A stretch of 64,000 nucleotides of DNA from Actinopolymorpha sp. NPDC004070 (GCF_040610475.1 NZ_JBEXMJ010000008.1:124001-188000); one strand, 5' to 3'; positions 21,199-29,883 are shown, counted from the first letter of the stretch. Made by a program: numbers and translations. Notes: generated by a model from the letters alone, not told the origin.

Positions 21199-22914
21199 TC
21201 AGCGCAACTCCCACAGCACGGGGGCGGTGAGGACCCCGGCGTGGCCCAGGCCGAGCGCGGCCGTCAGCTCGGCGAGCATCCGGGCCGGGCCGGACGTCGC
21301 CGGCAGCCCCAGTCCGGCGCCCAGACCAGCCCCGAGGCCGGCGGTGAGACCCGTCCCGAGACCTGCGCCGGCCGTCGCGGCGCGCTCACTGGACTCCGGT
21401 CCGCGCAGGCGTTCGACCATCCCGACCCGGGCGGGGTAGCGCAGGTTGGCCTCCTCCCGCCCGATGCCGACCCGGGCGCAGGCGATCTCCACCGCGCGTT
21501 CGAAGCCGCCGAGCTCGTCGACCAGGCCCCGCTCGCGGGCGTCGGCGCCGGTCCAGACCCGGCCGCGGGCGGCCTTCTCCACGTGGTCGCGGGACAGGCC
21601 CCGGTCGGCGGCCACCTTGGCGGTGAAGTCGTCGTACACCTGGTCCAGCCACTCCTCCAGCCGGCGCCACTCCTCGGCGGTGAAGCGGTGGTACGCCGAG
21701 AACATCGCGGCGTTGCGGCCCTCGGCCACTCCGTCCCGGGCGATGCCCACCCGGTCCAGCATGTCGCGAACGACCGCCTTGCCCCCGAACACCCCGATCG
21801 AGCCGGTGAGGGTGCCCGGCTGGGCGACGATGCTGTCGGCGGCCATCGACACGAAGTACCCACCCGAGGCCGCGACCGTGCCCATCGACACCACCAGCGG
21901 CTTGCCCGCCTCGCGGACGCGGACGACCTCCCGGCGTACAGCGTCGGAGGCGACGTAGGAGCCGCCCGGGCTGTCCACCCGCAGGACCACCGCACGGACC
22001 TTCGCGTCGGCGGCGGCGGCCCGCAGCGCGCCGGCCATGGTGTCGGAGCCGATCGAGGTGGAGCTGAGGCCCCGGCGGCTGGACCGGCCCAGGTGGATGG
22101 GTCCGGTGCCGTGCACGACGGCGACTCCGGGGGAGCGCTGCAGCCGGGCCAGCGCATGGCGGGGCTCCAGCTGGCGGGCCTGGCGGTAACGCTGGACATA
22201 GCGGAAGGTGACCTCGCCGAGCCGCCCGCGCAGCTCGGAGTACACCTCGTCGCGATACCCCAGCCGGTCGACCAGCCCGGAGGCGAGCGCGTCCTTCGCC
22301 GACAGCGGCGAACGGTCGACCAGGTCACGCACCTGCGCGGAGGTGAGCTTGCGGCGGGTGCTGATTCCCTCGACGACCTGTTCCATCGCCGAGGCCGCCA
22401 ACCGGCCGGCGGCCTCCCGATGCGCGTCGCTCATCTGCGTTGCCAGGAAGGTGTCCGCGGCGTTCTTGTACTCGTGCCTGCGCGACATCTCCGGCACCAC
22501 CCCGAGCTTTGTCAAGGCGTCCTTGACAAAGACGGCCTCGGCCATGATGCCGGTCAGGCCGACGTCGCCGGACGGCTGCAGCCACACCTGGTCGAACGCC
22601 GACGCGAGGTAGTAGGGCAGCGTCCCCGGACCGAACTCACCGTAGGTCTCCGACCAGGCGACCGTCGGCTTGCCCGCGTCGGCGAACACCCGCACCGCCG
22701 CCCGCAGCTCCTGCACCTGCGCGAACGTCGGCCCCTGCCCACCCACGTGGGCGACCAGACCGGTCACCGAGGAGTCGAACGCTGCCAGCCGCAGACCCTC
22801 CACCAGATCCCGCAGCAGCGGGCGGCGCCGGTGCAGCACCGCGCCGACGGGGTCCTGCGGCGGCGACTCCAGCAGGGGAACGGTCAGGTCCAGTTCGAGC
22901 ACCGTGGGGGTCAT
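21199..22914 (-). CDS. sppA: SppA-type signal peptide peptidase (67K form)
   Basis: 571 residues with two tandem SppA/ClpP-like halves. The catalytic dyad is expected at K150 (HEYKNAADTF) in the first half and S350 (VAASGGYF) in the second, as in E. coli protease IV. It should cleave remnant signal peptides at the membrane. No clear N-terminal membrane helix is visible, unlike E. coli SppA, so it may be peripheral. The C terminus has a Gly-Ala-Leu repeat (TGLTAGLGAGLG) before a final helix. It stands alone, with the riboswitch-controlled TerC gene divergent to it. Confidence 0.88.
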   Translation of the reverse strand: MTPTVLELDLTVPLLESPPQDPVGAVLHRRRPLLRDLVEGLRLAAFDSSVTGLVAHVGGQGPTFAQVQELRAAVRVFADAGKPTVAWSETYGEFGPGTLPYYLASAFDQVWLQPSGDVGLTGIMAEAVFVKDALTKLGVVPEMSRRHEYKNAADTFLATQMSDAHREAAGRLAASAMEQVVEGISTRRKLTSAQVRDLVDRSPLSAKDALASGLVDRLGYRDEVYSELRGRLGEVTFRYVQRYRQARQLEPRHALARLQRSPGVAVVHGTGPIHLGRSSRRGLSSTSIGSDTMAGALRAAAADAKVRAVVLRVDSPGGSYVASDAVRREVVRVREAGKPLVVSMGTVAASGGYFVSMAADSIVAQPGTLTGSIGVFGGKAVVRDMLDRVGIARDGVAEGRNAAMFSAYHRFTAEEWRRLEEWLDQVYDDFTAKVAADRGLSRDHVEKAARGRVWTGADARERGLVDELGGFERAVEIACARVGIGREEANLRYPARVGMVERLRGPESSERAATAGAGLGTGLTAGLGAGLGAGLGLPATSGPARMLAELTAALGLGHAGVLTAPVLWELR

Positions 22915-23029
22915 GGCCCCACTTTAGGGTGTGGTGCGAAGCGGGCGCCGGTGAAGCGAGAGGACCCCGGGGGAGCTTCCTCGCCCCCGGTTGGCCACAA
23001 CGCCGCGGGTACGTGACAATGGGAGCGCA

Positions 23030-23166
23030 TCGTGAGGGGAGTATTCCTTCGCGGCGGCATCGTCATCACGGTCAGCCGGCCTCCGCGTCGGCCTGCCCGG
23101 TGCCGTCGGTCCGGGTTCCGGGCGGAAGAGACCTCCGAGGGAGCAATCGTTTCTTCTCTCGGAGGT
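23030..23166 (+). ncRNA. yybP-ykoY (manganese) riboswitch with ribosome-site hairpin
   Basis: The leader of the TerC-family gene has the two conserved parts of the yybP-ykoY aptamer: GAGGGGAGTA near 23034 and AAGAGACC near 23126, joined by paired G+C-rich arms. Downstream, CCTCCGAG (23132-23139) can pair with CTCGGAGG (23158-23165), which contains the GGAGG ribosome site of the gene. Manganese binding could therefore free translation. The class commonly precedes TerC/Alx and MntP genes. Confidence 0.75.
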
Positions 23167-23173
23167 TCAGCGC

Positions 23174-24193
23174 GTGACCGTCCAACCCTGGGTCTGGTTC
23201 GCCACCGTCGGCGTCCTGATGGCCATCCTCGCCCTCGACGTCCTGGTGATCGGCCGCAGGCCGCACGAGCCGTCGATGCGCGAATGCACCACCTGGATCG
23301 GGATGTACGTCGGGCTGGCGGTCCTCTTCGGGTTCGGCGTTCTCCACTTTGCCGGCGGGCGCTACGCCGGGGAGTTCTTCGCCGGGTGGATCACCGAGTA
23401 CAGCCTGTCGATCGACAACCTGTTCGTCTTCCTGGTCATCCTCACCAGGTTCGGCGTACCCAGGAAGTACCAACAGACCGCGCTGCTGATCGGCATCATC
23501 CTGGCGCTGGTCATGCGCGGCATCTTCATCGCGCTCGGCGCCGCCGCGATCAACACCTTCGCCTGGGTCTTCTACCTCTTCGGCGCCATCCTGATCTACA
23601 CCGCCGTCCAGTTCGTCCGCGGCGGCAACGACCACGACTCCGACTACAAGGAGAACGCGCTGATCCGCTGGGCGAAGAACCACCTCCCGGCGACCGACCA
23701 GTACAACGGCGTGAAGCTCACCCTGGTGGAGAATGGCAAGCGCCTGGCCACGCCGATGCTGTTGGTGATGATCGCGCTCGGCACCACCGACCTGCTGTTC
23801 GCGCTGGACTCCATCCCGGCCATCTACGGCCTGACCAACGAGCCCTACCTCGTCTTCGCGGCGAACGTCTTCGCGCTGATGGGGCTGCGCCAGCTGTACT
23901 TCCTGATCGGCGGGCTGGTCACCCGGCTGGTCTACCTGCCGATCGGCCTCGCGGTCATCCTCAGCTTCATCGGCGTCAAGCTCATCCTGCACGCCCTGCA
24001 CGAGAACAACCTGCCGTTCCTCAACGGCGGTGAGCCGCTGAAGTCCGTACCCGACATCGGCATCGCCGTGTCCTTGTCGGTGATCGTCGGCACGTTGCTG
24101 GTGACCACCGTGGCCAGCCTGGCGAAGAGCCGGAGGGCCGAGCACCGCGAGCAGCAGGAGGAGCCGGCCCGCAGCGGGCGGTCCACCGACTGA
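23174..24193 (+). CDS. TerC/Alx-family integral membrane protein (probable Mn2+ exporter)
   Basis: 339 residues, about nine membrane helices. The family signatures EYSLSIDNLFVF (about residues 76-87) and LFALDSIPAIYG (about 211-222) carry acidic residues thought to bind the metal ion. TerC/Alx proteins export manganese, protecting from excess or supplying secreted enzymes. GTG 23174 is used because GGAGG ends eight bases upstream and is held in the riboswitch hairpin. Control by the upstream manganese riboswitch fits this role. The C-terminal tail is charged and cytoplasmic. Confidence 0.88.
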   Translation: MTVQPWVWFATVGVLMAILALDVLVIGRRPHEPSMRECTTWIGMYVGLAVLFGFGVLHFAGGRYAGEFFAGWITEYSLSIDNLFVFLVILTRFGVPRKYQQTALLIGIILALVMRGIFIALGAAAINTFAWVFYLFGAILIYTAVQFVRGGNDHDSDYKENALIRWAKNHLPATDQYNGVKLTLVENGKRLATPMLLVMIALGTTDLLFALDSIPAIYGLTNEPYLVFAANVFALMGLRQLYFLIGGLVTRLVYLPIGLAVILSFIGVKLILHALHENNLPFLNGGEPLKSVPDIGIAVSLSVIVGTLLVTTVASLAKSRRAEHREQQEEPARSGRSTD

Positions 24194-24213
24194 CGGTCGA
24201 CTCCGGTCGACCG
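24194..24213. terminator. Short hairpin between convergent terC and NlpC/P60 genes
   Basis: CGGTCGAC-TCCG-GTCGACCG forms an 8-bp stem with a 4-base loop directly after the TerC stop codon and before the end of the convergent hydrolase gene. Likely bidirectional terminator. Confidence 0.5.
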
Positions 24214-24224
24214 CTCGTCCCGGC

Positions 24225-25205
24225 TCAGTCGGCCAGCCGGCCGGCCAGGTCGAGCAGGGTCGCCCGCTGGTCGGCGTCCATCTGCTCCTCCCGGACCTGT
24301 TGGCCGGTGCCGGGTGCGTGCAGGAGTACGCCGTCCGAGCCGGGCCCGGCGGCGAACCCCACGTGGTGGATCGACTTTCCCGGCCGGGCGAAGAAGTACA
24401 GGTCGCCTGGCCTGGCCTCGCTCGCCGGGACACGCTCGGCCGCGTCGGCCTGGTCGTGGGCGTCGCGCGGGACGATCCGGCCGAGGGCGCGGAACGCGAT
24501 GTGCACCAGCCCCGAACAGTCCAGGCCGAACGCCGACATGCCGCCCCACAGGTAGGGCAGACCTACGAACCGCCGTGCCTGCGCGAGCACGGCCTCGGTC
24601 CGGACGGGCTTGCCGGCGCCGGTCGGCCGGACCACGCAGGCTCGTGCGTCCACCCAGCCGGAGCCGCCGCCGGGCAGAGCGACCCGCACCCGCGAGCCGG
24701 GTCCGGCGTCACCGGCCTGGTCAGCACCTCCGGCGCCGCCGGTGGTCGCCTCGACGAGGACCGGCAGGATCGTGGCGTAGGTGAGTTCGGCAGGCACCTC
24801 GTCCCGGCCCGTTCCCGGGTCCGGCTCCACGGGGGTGGCCTCGACGGTGACCACCGCCTCCTGGTCCGTCGGCGCCGCGGCCTGCGCCACGTGGGCCCGG
24901 TGCACCCAGCCGGGGTAGCCGCGCGGGTCCAGGTCGGAGGGCTGCCAGGGCGCGACCACCCGTACCCAGTCGCCGCGTTCCTCCAGGACGGTGACGGGTT
25001 CGCCGGCCAGCAACTGGGTGAGCACGCGGTTGGCGAGGTCGCGGCGGGCCGGCACGTCCAGACCGGCGGCCCAGCCGCGCGGGTCGGGTACGGCGGCCAC
25101 GATCGGTGCGTCGATCTCGCGGTGCGCGTCGGGGCTGGTCCACAGCACGGTGGCGGCGACCCGGACGGCCGACGTCGCGGAGACGGAAAGATCCGGAGCG
25201 GACAT
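24225..25205 (-). CDS. NlpC/P60 cysteine peptidase with SH3-like domains (YkfC type)
   Basis: 326 residues. The first 200 hold two SH3-like segments (ERGDWVRVVAPWQPS, GWVDARACVV), and the last 120 the NlpC/P60 domain: catalytic Cys in FGLDCSGLVH (about residue 240), His in SIHHVGFAAG and a third polar residue at LLHAPGTG. The order matches YkfC-like gamma-D-glutamyl-L-diamino acid endopeptidases that trim cell-wall peptides. No signal peptide is visible, so it probably acts on recycled muropeptides in the cytoplasm. The endonuclease V-like gene ends 5 bases upstream on the same strand. Confidence 0.82.
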   Translation of the reverse strand: MSAPDLSVSATSAVRVAATVLWTSPDAHREIDAPIVAAVPDPRGWAAGLDVPARRDLANRVLTQLLAGEPVTVLEERGDWVRVVAPWQPSDLDPRGYPGWVHRAHVAQAAAPTDQEAVVTVEATPVEPDPGTGRDEVPAELTYATILPVLVEATTGGAGGADQAGDAGPGSRVRVALPGGGSGWVDARACVVRPTGAGKPVRTEAVLAQARRFVGLPYLWGGMSAFGLDCSGLVHIAFRALGRIVPRDAHDQADAAERVPASEARPGDLYFFARPGKSIHHVGFAAGPGSDGVLLHAPGTGQQVREEQMDADQRATLLDLAGRLAD

Positions 25206-25210
25206 GCACG

Positions 25211-25903
25211 TCACCGTAGTGCCCGGGCACGCCGGGCGAGTCGGCGCGCCTCGCGCAGCGGCACGGGAGTGCGAGCGGTTCCCGTAGCCAGTCGTACGAC
25301 CTCGACGGCGGTGCCGTGGTCGGTCCGCCAGCCGGCGTGGGCGACCAGCGGGCGGCGACCGGCGCGGGTGCGTACCCACGCTCCGACCGGAGCACCCGCC
25401 AGTGTGAGCGTGCTGGAGGCGCCGGCCTCGTCGGCGGGCCAGTCGCCGGCGGCGTGCAGGGGCCGGTGGGTGACGCCGACCGTCGGCAGGTCCAGGGCCG
25501 CACCCAGGTGGTATGCCAGACCGGCGGCACGGGGATGGTCGCGCCCGGTCGCGTTCACCAGCAGGACGTCCGGGGTCACGGCGAGCTCTGCCACCGCGGC
25601 CGCGAGCGCGGGCCCCTCCCGCATGGCCAGCAGTCCGGCGACGTAGGGGGCGCGGGCCCGATCGGTACGCACGGTGAAGGTGAGCCGCCGCCTCGCCTCG
25701 AAGGTCACCGCGGCGACCCACAGCGGGTCGCCGCGGTCACCGAAGCCCTCCACCCCGCGGGGGAAGCAGCAGAAGCAGCCGCCGATCCGGATCGGCCGGT
25801 CGGCCGGCGGCCGCCAGGGCGAGGGGGAGCGGGCGCCGAGCTCGGCCTGCACGGCGGCGAGTTCGGCCGGGTCGTCCGGCCACCAGCGTTCGGGGACACC
25901 CAC
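25211..25903 (-). CDS. Endonuclease V-like protein lacking two catalytic aspartates
   Basis: 230 residues, normal length for endonuclease V (deoxyinosine-specific repair nuclease). The fold markers are present: PYVAGLLAMREGPAL (with the conserved Glu), GRDHPRAAGLAYHLG and PTVGVTHRPL. At the first metal ligand, where V-D-L/V is expected, the sequence reads GGCFCCFPRG, and at the DGxGxxHPR motif it reads VNATGRDHPR, so Asp is Asn. A nuclease reaction is therefore doubtful. The start is GTG 25903, chosen because it fits family length; the ribosome site is weak. The NlpC/P60 gene follows 5 bases later. Confidence 0.7.
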   Translation of the reverse strand: MGVPERWWPDDPAELAAVQAELGARSPSPWRPPADRPIRIGGCFCCFPRGVEGFGDRGDPLWVAAVTFEARRRLTFTVRTDRARAPYVAGLLAMREGPALAAAVAELAVTPDVLLVNATGRDHPRAAGLAYHLGAALDLPTVGVTHRPLHAAGDWPADEAGASSTLTLAGAPVGAWVRTRAGRRPLVAHAGWRTDHGTAVEVVRLATGTARTPVPLREARRLARRARALR

Positions 25904-25959
25904 GTGTCCAGCAGACCAGATCGCCGCCCGGCACGCGACCTCTGCCCGCGCCGGTCCGG

Positions 25960-26364
25960 CTAGCGCCGCGGGCTCAGCTCGTAATGCAGGGTGTGGTAGC
26001 GGGCGAGCCGGTGGAAGACCGGCACCGCGACCCCCTGCAGCAGGGGGTACTTGCGGCGCAGCAGCCGCCGGACCGGCACCGCCTCCGCCTTGCTCAGCAG
26101 CCGGGCGGTGGCGGCCGTCGCCGGGCCCGTCGGCCGCCCGCCCGCGGTGGACGGCGCGATCTCGACCCGCTGGTCGCGGCGCAACCGCTTGGCCTTGCCC
26201 GCCGCCGAGTAGGTACGGAAGTAGGCGTGCGGGCCGTCGACCACGACGTGGACCGCCGTGGGGACCGGGGTTCCGTCGCGGCGGAAGGTGGTCAGCACGA
26301 CCGTGCGCTGGCGGGCGAACCGCGTCAACGGCGCCTCCACGGTGCTCGGGGATGTCTCGGCCAT
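25960..26364 (-). CDS. PPOX-class F420-dependent oxidoreductase-like protein
   Basis: 134 residues of the small split-barrel group annotated as PPOX-class F420-dependent enzymes: LTRFARQRTVVLTTFRRDGTPVPTAVHVV at the N terminus, YFRTYSAAGKAKRLRRDQRVEIAPST in the middle, RRKYPLLQG near the end. Such proteins bind F420 or flavin and reduce varied small molecules. ATG 26364 has GGAGG upstream. It sits downstream of the LanKC-like gene on the same strand (gap 134 bases), so it might belong to that locus. Confidence 0.75.
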   Translation of the reverse strand: MAETSPSTVEAPLTRFARQRTVVLTTFRRDGTPVPTAVHVVVDGPHAYFRTYSAAGKAKRLRRDQRVEIAPSTAGGRPTGPATAATARLLSKAEAVPVRRLLRRKYPLLQGVAVPVFHRLARYHTLHYELSPRR

Positions 26365-26498
26365 GATCTGCGTTCCTCCAGGTGCGTACGCCGGTGCGGG
26401 TGGCAGTGCCTCCGCGCGGCGGGTGGGTACGCCAGCCAGGACGGCGTACCCGCCGTACCCGTGACATCGCCGCCGCGGCCGGGCACGCGGTGCCGGCG

Positions 26499-28580
26499 TC
26501 ACCGTCGGGCGGCCCGCCCCCAGAGGTGGTCGTCCACCAGCAGGTCGTCGACCAGGAACATCCGCCGGCCGCCGTAGCGCAACCGGGTGAGGAACGCCAG
26601 CACCCCGGCCAGGCCGACGTTGTAGTCGGCGACCACACCGGTCAGCGTGTCGTCGGCGACGAGTGCCTTGCCGCCGCGCCGGCAGTGGCGTACCGCGAGC
26701 AGCGGAACGAGATCCTCCGCCCAGGCGCGGTAGGTGGGGTCGTCGAGGAGCTCGGCGGTGTCCAGCAGGAACTCCCCGTCACCGGCGAGGCCGTGGCAGG
26801 CGACCGGCGACGCCGTCCATCGGGCGCGGTAGGCGGCACCGGCGGCCGCGCGGGCGTACTCGGCGAAGCGCTGCTCACCGGTGACGGCGTACAGCCGGAG
26901 CAGGAACGTGCCCACGCCGGAGGAACCACTGCACCAGTGCGGCCGCCAGCCGGCCTCGCGTGGGCCGGCCGGCCACCAGGCCGCGCCGTTCTCGTCGGTG
27001 TGCGCCGCTCGGCACAGCGCGTCGCCGGCCTCGCCCGCCAGGGTGAGTGCGGCCGAGTCGTCCAGCGCGGTGCCCAGGGCGAGCAGGGTGTAGCCGATCC
27101 CGGCGACACCGTGGGCGAAGCCGTACGACCCGCCGGCGGCTTCGGCGGTGGAGGCGCGGGCCGGCCAGGTGGGGCCGTGCGGCCCCGGCTCGGCCGCCGA
27201 CAACAGCGCCTTGGTGTAGCCCGCGGCACGGACACCGAAACGGGTGTCCCGAACGGTCGGCCTGGCGTCGTCACAGGTGAGCGCCGCCAGATGCAGGTGG
27301 GTCAGCGCCGCACCGGCCAGCCCGTGCGCGAGGTCGGCGGTCGGCCAGCTGGTCGGCAGCCGCAAGGCCAGCCGCTCCGCCTGGGCGAACAGCGGGGGTT
27401 CGCCCAGCACGGCCGCGGCCTCACCCAGCACCCAGGCCACCCCGGCCCGCCCGGAGTACAGCCCCGGCAGAGACGGGCCCGTCCGGCCGGCGCATTCAGC
27501 CCGCTCGGCCAGCCAGCCGGCGGCCTTGCGCGCGGCGGCGTCCAGCGTGACGGGTGCGAGGTCGAAGGACGCACCGTGTGTGTGTGCCCGCAGGAGTACG
27601 GCGAGGACTCCGGCGGCGCCGTGCTGGACGTCGCACGGATCGGTGCGGGTGCCCTCGGTGCCGGTCGGCCACAGCCGCTCGCCGTCCGGGCACATCCGCG
27701 CCGTGAGGTGGTCGAGCCCGTCGGCGAGGAGTTCGTCCCCGCTGGGCTGGCCGTTCGCGGGCGGGTACGGCACCGGGACGGGTGGCTCGGGCACGGTGTC
27801 GCAGAGCAGGCGTTCGAGCGCGGCGAGGCCACATCGGTCGGCAGGGCGCGGAGCGAGCAGCTCACCGATCGCCGGTGCGAGCAGCCGGGCGGTGTCGCCG
27901 TAGGGCGCGATCACCGCCAGCCAGGCCGTCAACCGGTCGCGATTGCATCGCCGCGACGGCGGTGACCCAGCTGGGTCGTCGGCCGGCAGCAGCGGCTCGG
28001 AGCCGGTCGCGAGCAGGAAGAACAGGCAGCCCAGGCCGTAGAGGTCGGCGGCGATCGGGTCCGACCCGCCGGAGGCCGGGTCTCGGAACGGCTCGGAGTA
28101 CGTGAGGGGAGCAGGCGGCGTGGACGCCGTCGGGGCCGACGGGTCCGCAAGGGTGAGCGAGCCATCGACGTGTGCGACGAACCGGTCCGGCGAGAGGTCG
28201 CCCAGCGGGCAACCGGCGCGGTGGGCGGCGCCGACGAGAGCGACCAGCCGGCGGGCCATCGCCACGGCCAGGTCGGCGGGTACGCCAGCGCCGCCGGCGC
28301 AGTGGCGGCGTACCCACTGCCGAAGGGTCTCACCCGGTGGGGGCTCCTCGGCCTGGTCGTCCCCGGTGGACTCCGCCGCCCGGGCCGGGCCACGCAGCCC
28401 GTGCAGCCCACGCGGGCCGGGCACGTCCGAGGGCGCGGCGCCGAGCCGAGGCCGAGCCCCTGCGTGGGATTCGGCGCCACCGGATTCGGCGCCGGCGCCG
28501 AATCCGGTGGCGATCCGGGGGGCGATTCGGGTGAACACCACATCGATTCGGGCGAATACCGCGTCGTCGGGTGGGTACAC
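26499..28580 (-). CDS. Truncated LanKC-like protein: kinase C-lobe remnant plus LanC cyclase
   Basis: 693 residues from GTG 28580 (GGGGAGG eight bases upstream). Residues 1-100 are low-complexity. About 110-270 resemble only the C-lobe of LanKC kinases: PLGDLSPDRFVAHVDG (catalytic-loop Asp kept) and AADLYGLGCLFFLLATG. About 320-690 form a LanC-type (alpha/alpha) barrel with expected zinc ligands C550 (HWCSGSSG), C595 and H596 (CHGLAG). Class III/IV synthetases normally add a lyase and a full kinase (850-900 residues); both the lyase and the ATP-binding N-lobe are absent, and there is no room upstream for them. It may cyclise peptides activated elsewhere, or be a decayed synthetase. Confidence 0.75.
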   Translation of the reverse strand: MYPPDDAVFARIDVVFTRIAPRIATGFGAGAESGGAESHAGARPRLGAAPSDVPGPRGLHGLRGPARAAESTGDDQAEEPPPGETLRQWVRRHCAGGAGVPADLAVAMARRLVALVGAAHRAGCPLGDLSPDRFVAHVDGSLTLADPSAPTASTPPAPLTYSEPFRDPASGGSDPIAADLYGLGCLFFLLATGSEPLLPADDPAGSPPSRRCNRDRLTAWLAVIAPYGDTARLLAPAIGELLAPRPADRCGLAALERLLCDTVPEPPVPVPYPPANGQPSGDELLADGLDHLTARMCPDGERLWPTGTEGTRTDPCDVQHGAAGVLAVLLRAHTHGASFDLAPVTLDAAARKAAGWLAERAECAGRTGPSLPGLYSGRAGVAWVLGEAAAVLGEPPLFAQAERLALRLPTSWPTADLAHGLAGAALTHLHLAALTCDDARPTVRDTRFGVRAAGYTKALLSAAEPGPHGPTWPARASTAEAAGGSYGFAHGVAGIGYTLLALGTALDDSAALTLAGEAGDALCRAAHTDENGAAWWPAGPREAGWRPHWCSGSSGVGTFLLRLYAVTGEQRFAEYARAAAGAAYRARWTASPVACHGLAGDGEFLLDTAELLDDPTYRAWAEDLVPLLAVRHCRRGGKALVADDTLTGVVADYNVGLAGVLAFLTRLRYGGRRMFLVDDLLVDDHLWGRAARR
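28475..28512. repeat. Perfect 38-bp palindrome inside the LanKC-like gene
   Basis: Arms 28475-28493 and 28494-28512 are exact reverse complements with no loop, centred on GGCGCCGGCGCC. It lies 69-105 bases into the coding region, encoding part of the low-complexity N-terminal segment. It could form a cruciform or an mRNA hairpin near the start. Confidence 0.85.
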
Positions 28581-28582
28581 AG

Positions 28583-28696
28583 TCAGCACCTCCCCGGACG
28601 TCGGAGCGAGACCGGGGACCGGAACCAGCCCCCGGGCCGGGTTCGAGGCCTGCGCAGTGAGAGCACCTCGGGCAGCTCGTCCTCGTGTGGCGTCAC
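28583..28696 (-). CDS. Small ORF (37 codons) directly upstream of the LanKC-like gene; candidate lanthipeptide precursor
   Basis: GTG 28696 has GGGAGGA about ten bases upstream; TGA 28583-28585 lies 2 bases before the LanKC-like start. The product has an acidic head (HEDELPEVLSL, residues 4-14), then a basic part ending RSPVSLRRPGRC. The final S27-x2-S30-x6-C37 recalls the Ser-x2-Ser-x(2-5)-Cys labionin motif of class III precursors such as SapB, but the spacing is one longer and the core is unusually basic. The position, ribosome site and motif agree; small ORFs arise easily in this base composition, so this is a hypothesis. If not a precursor, it may be a translational leader. Confidence 0.35.
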   Translation of the reverse strand: MTPHEDELPEVLSLRRPRTRPGGWFRSPVSLRRPGRC

Positions 28697-28921
28697 CGGT
28701 TTTCGTCCTCCCGCAGTCACGCGCGCACCCGGGAACCCAGGTGGACCGGCGCCGCCCGGGGTTTCGGCGACCGTGCCACCTGCCGGTCGTGGTGGATGTC
28801 GCCGGCTCCCTCCTCCGCCGACACACACGCACACTTCAGGTGTTCATACGACTACCAACAGCACGCAACCCCGCGCAAGACTTTCCGTGACATTTTTCAG
28901 AGATTCGGTAACAGTGAGTTA

Positions 28922-29878
28922 TCAATCGTGCAGAACGGGGGACGCCGCAGCGGTTTCGGGGGTACCAGCGTGCGCCCGCACGGTCCAGGTCGCGGCGGCG
29001 ACTCTCGCGACGACCTCGCACCCAGCCTGCTCGTCGAGGTCGGCGCTCACGCACGTGACCAGGACGTACGGCGGCGCGTCGGCCGGCAACACCAGCGCCG
29101 CGCTGTGCCGGATTCCGTCCACCCAGCCGTTCTTGTGGGCCACCGGCGTACCGGGCGGCAGTCCGGCCACGACGTCCTGGGTCACCTCCTGGCCCAGCAG
29201 CACGGTCAGCATCTGCGCACACGCCGCGGGAGAGGCGAGGGTCCCGTCGTAGACGGCGGTGAGCAGGCCGGCGAGGTCGGCGGCGGTCACCAGGTTCGAG
29301 AGCCCGGCCTGTTCGGCGGCGTAGTCCTGGATCCCGCGGGCCACCACCGAGTGCCGGGCGCCGGCCGCCGACCACACGGCCGCGACGGCCGGCAGCCCCA
29401 CCCGCTCGAGGACGAGGTTGGTGGCGAGGTTGCTGGACCGCACGATCATCCGCCGGGCGAGCCAGCGCAGACCGGCCGACCGCCCCAGCAGCGCCCAGGG
29501 TTCGGGATCGCTGTCGTAGTCGGCGGTGGCGTGGTAGCGGCTGCCGTCACCGGTCGCGGACTCGAAGTCGTCGTGCACCCGCACCTGCTCGTCCAGGTCG
29601 AGCAGACCCTCGTCGGCGAGCCGGTACGCCGCCGCCAGCACCGCGACCTTCATGGTGCTGGCGGCGTAGTGGGTGGCGTCGGGCTCACGGAGGTACGCGG
29701 GTGCCTCGCCCGGCCTGCCGAACCACACCGAGGCCCGGCCCGGCAGGGCGTCGAGCTCGGCATCGAGCTCGCGGGCGACCGCGGCCAGGGTGGGCTGGGT
29801 CGTGGGCTGGGTCGTGGGCTGGGTCGTGGGCTCGGACTGGTCGGGCTGGGAGGTGGACTGCGGCGCTCCGGTCGGCAT
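28922..29878 (-). CDS. Class A beta-lactamase-fold serine hydrolase
   Basis: 318 residues. The active-site tetrad S74-T-M-K77, a second element S-S-N (about residue 149, where SDN is usual) and K-N-G (about 255, where KTG is usual) are in order and spacing for class A enzymes. Such actinobacterial proteins are often annotated beta-lactamase-like and may be peptidases or esterases. No signal peptide is visible: the N terminus is a T-T-Q-P tandem repeat (12-bp units near 29795-29830), so the protein may be cytoplasmic or its start may be wrong. It ends 339 bases before the LanKC start; the GntR gene lies just upstream. Confidence 0.75.
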   Translation of the reverse strand: MPTGAPQSTSQPDQSEPTTQPTTQPTTQPTLAAVARELDAELDALPGRASVWFGRPGEAPAYLREPDATHYAASTMKVAVLAAAYRLADEGLLDLDEQVRVHDDFESATGDGSRYHATADYDSDPEPWALLGRSAGLRWLARRMIVRSSNLATNLVLERVGLPAVAAVWSAAGARHSVVARGIQDYAAEQAGLSNLVTAADLAGLLTAVYDGTLASPAACAQMLTVLLGQEVTQDVVAGLPPGTPVAHKNGWVDGIRHSAALVLPADAPPYVLVTCVSADLDEQAGCEVVARVAAATWTVRAHAGTPETAAASPVLHD

Positions 29879-29883
29879 GTCGA

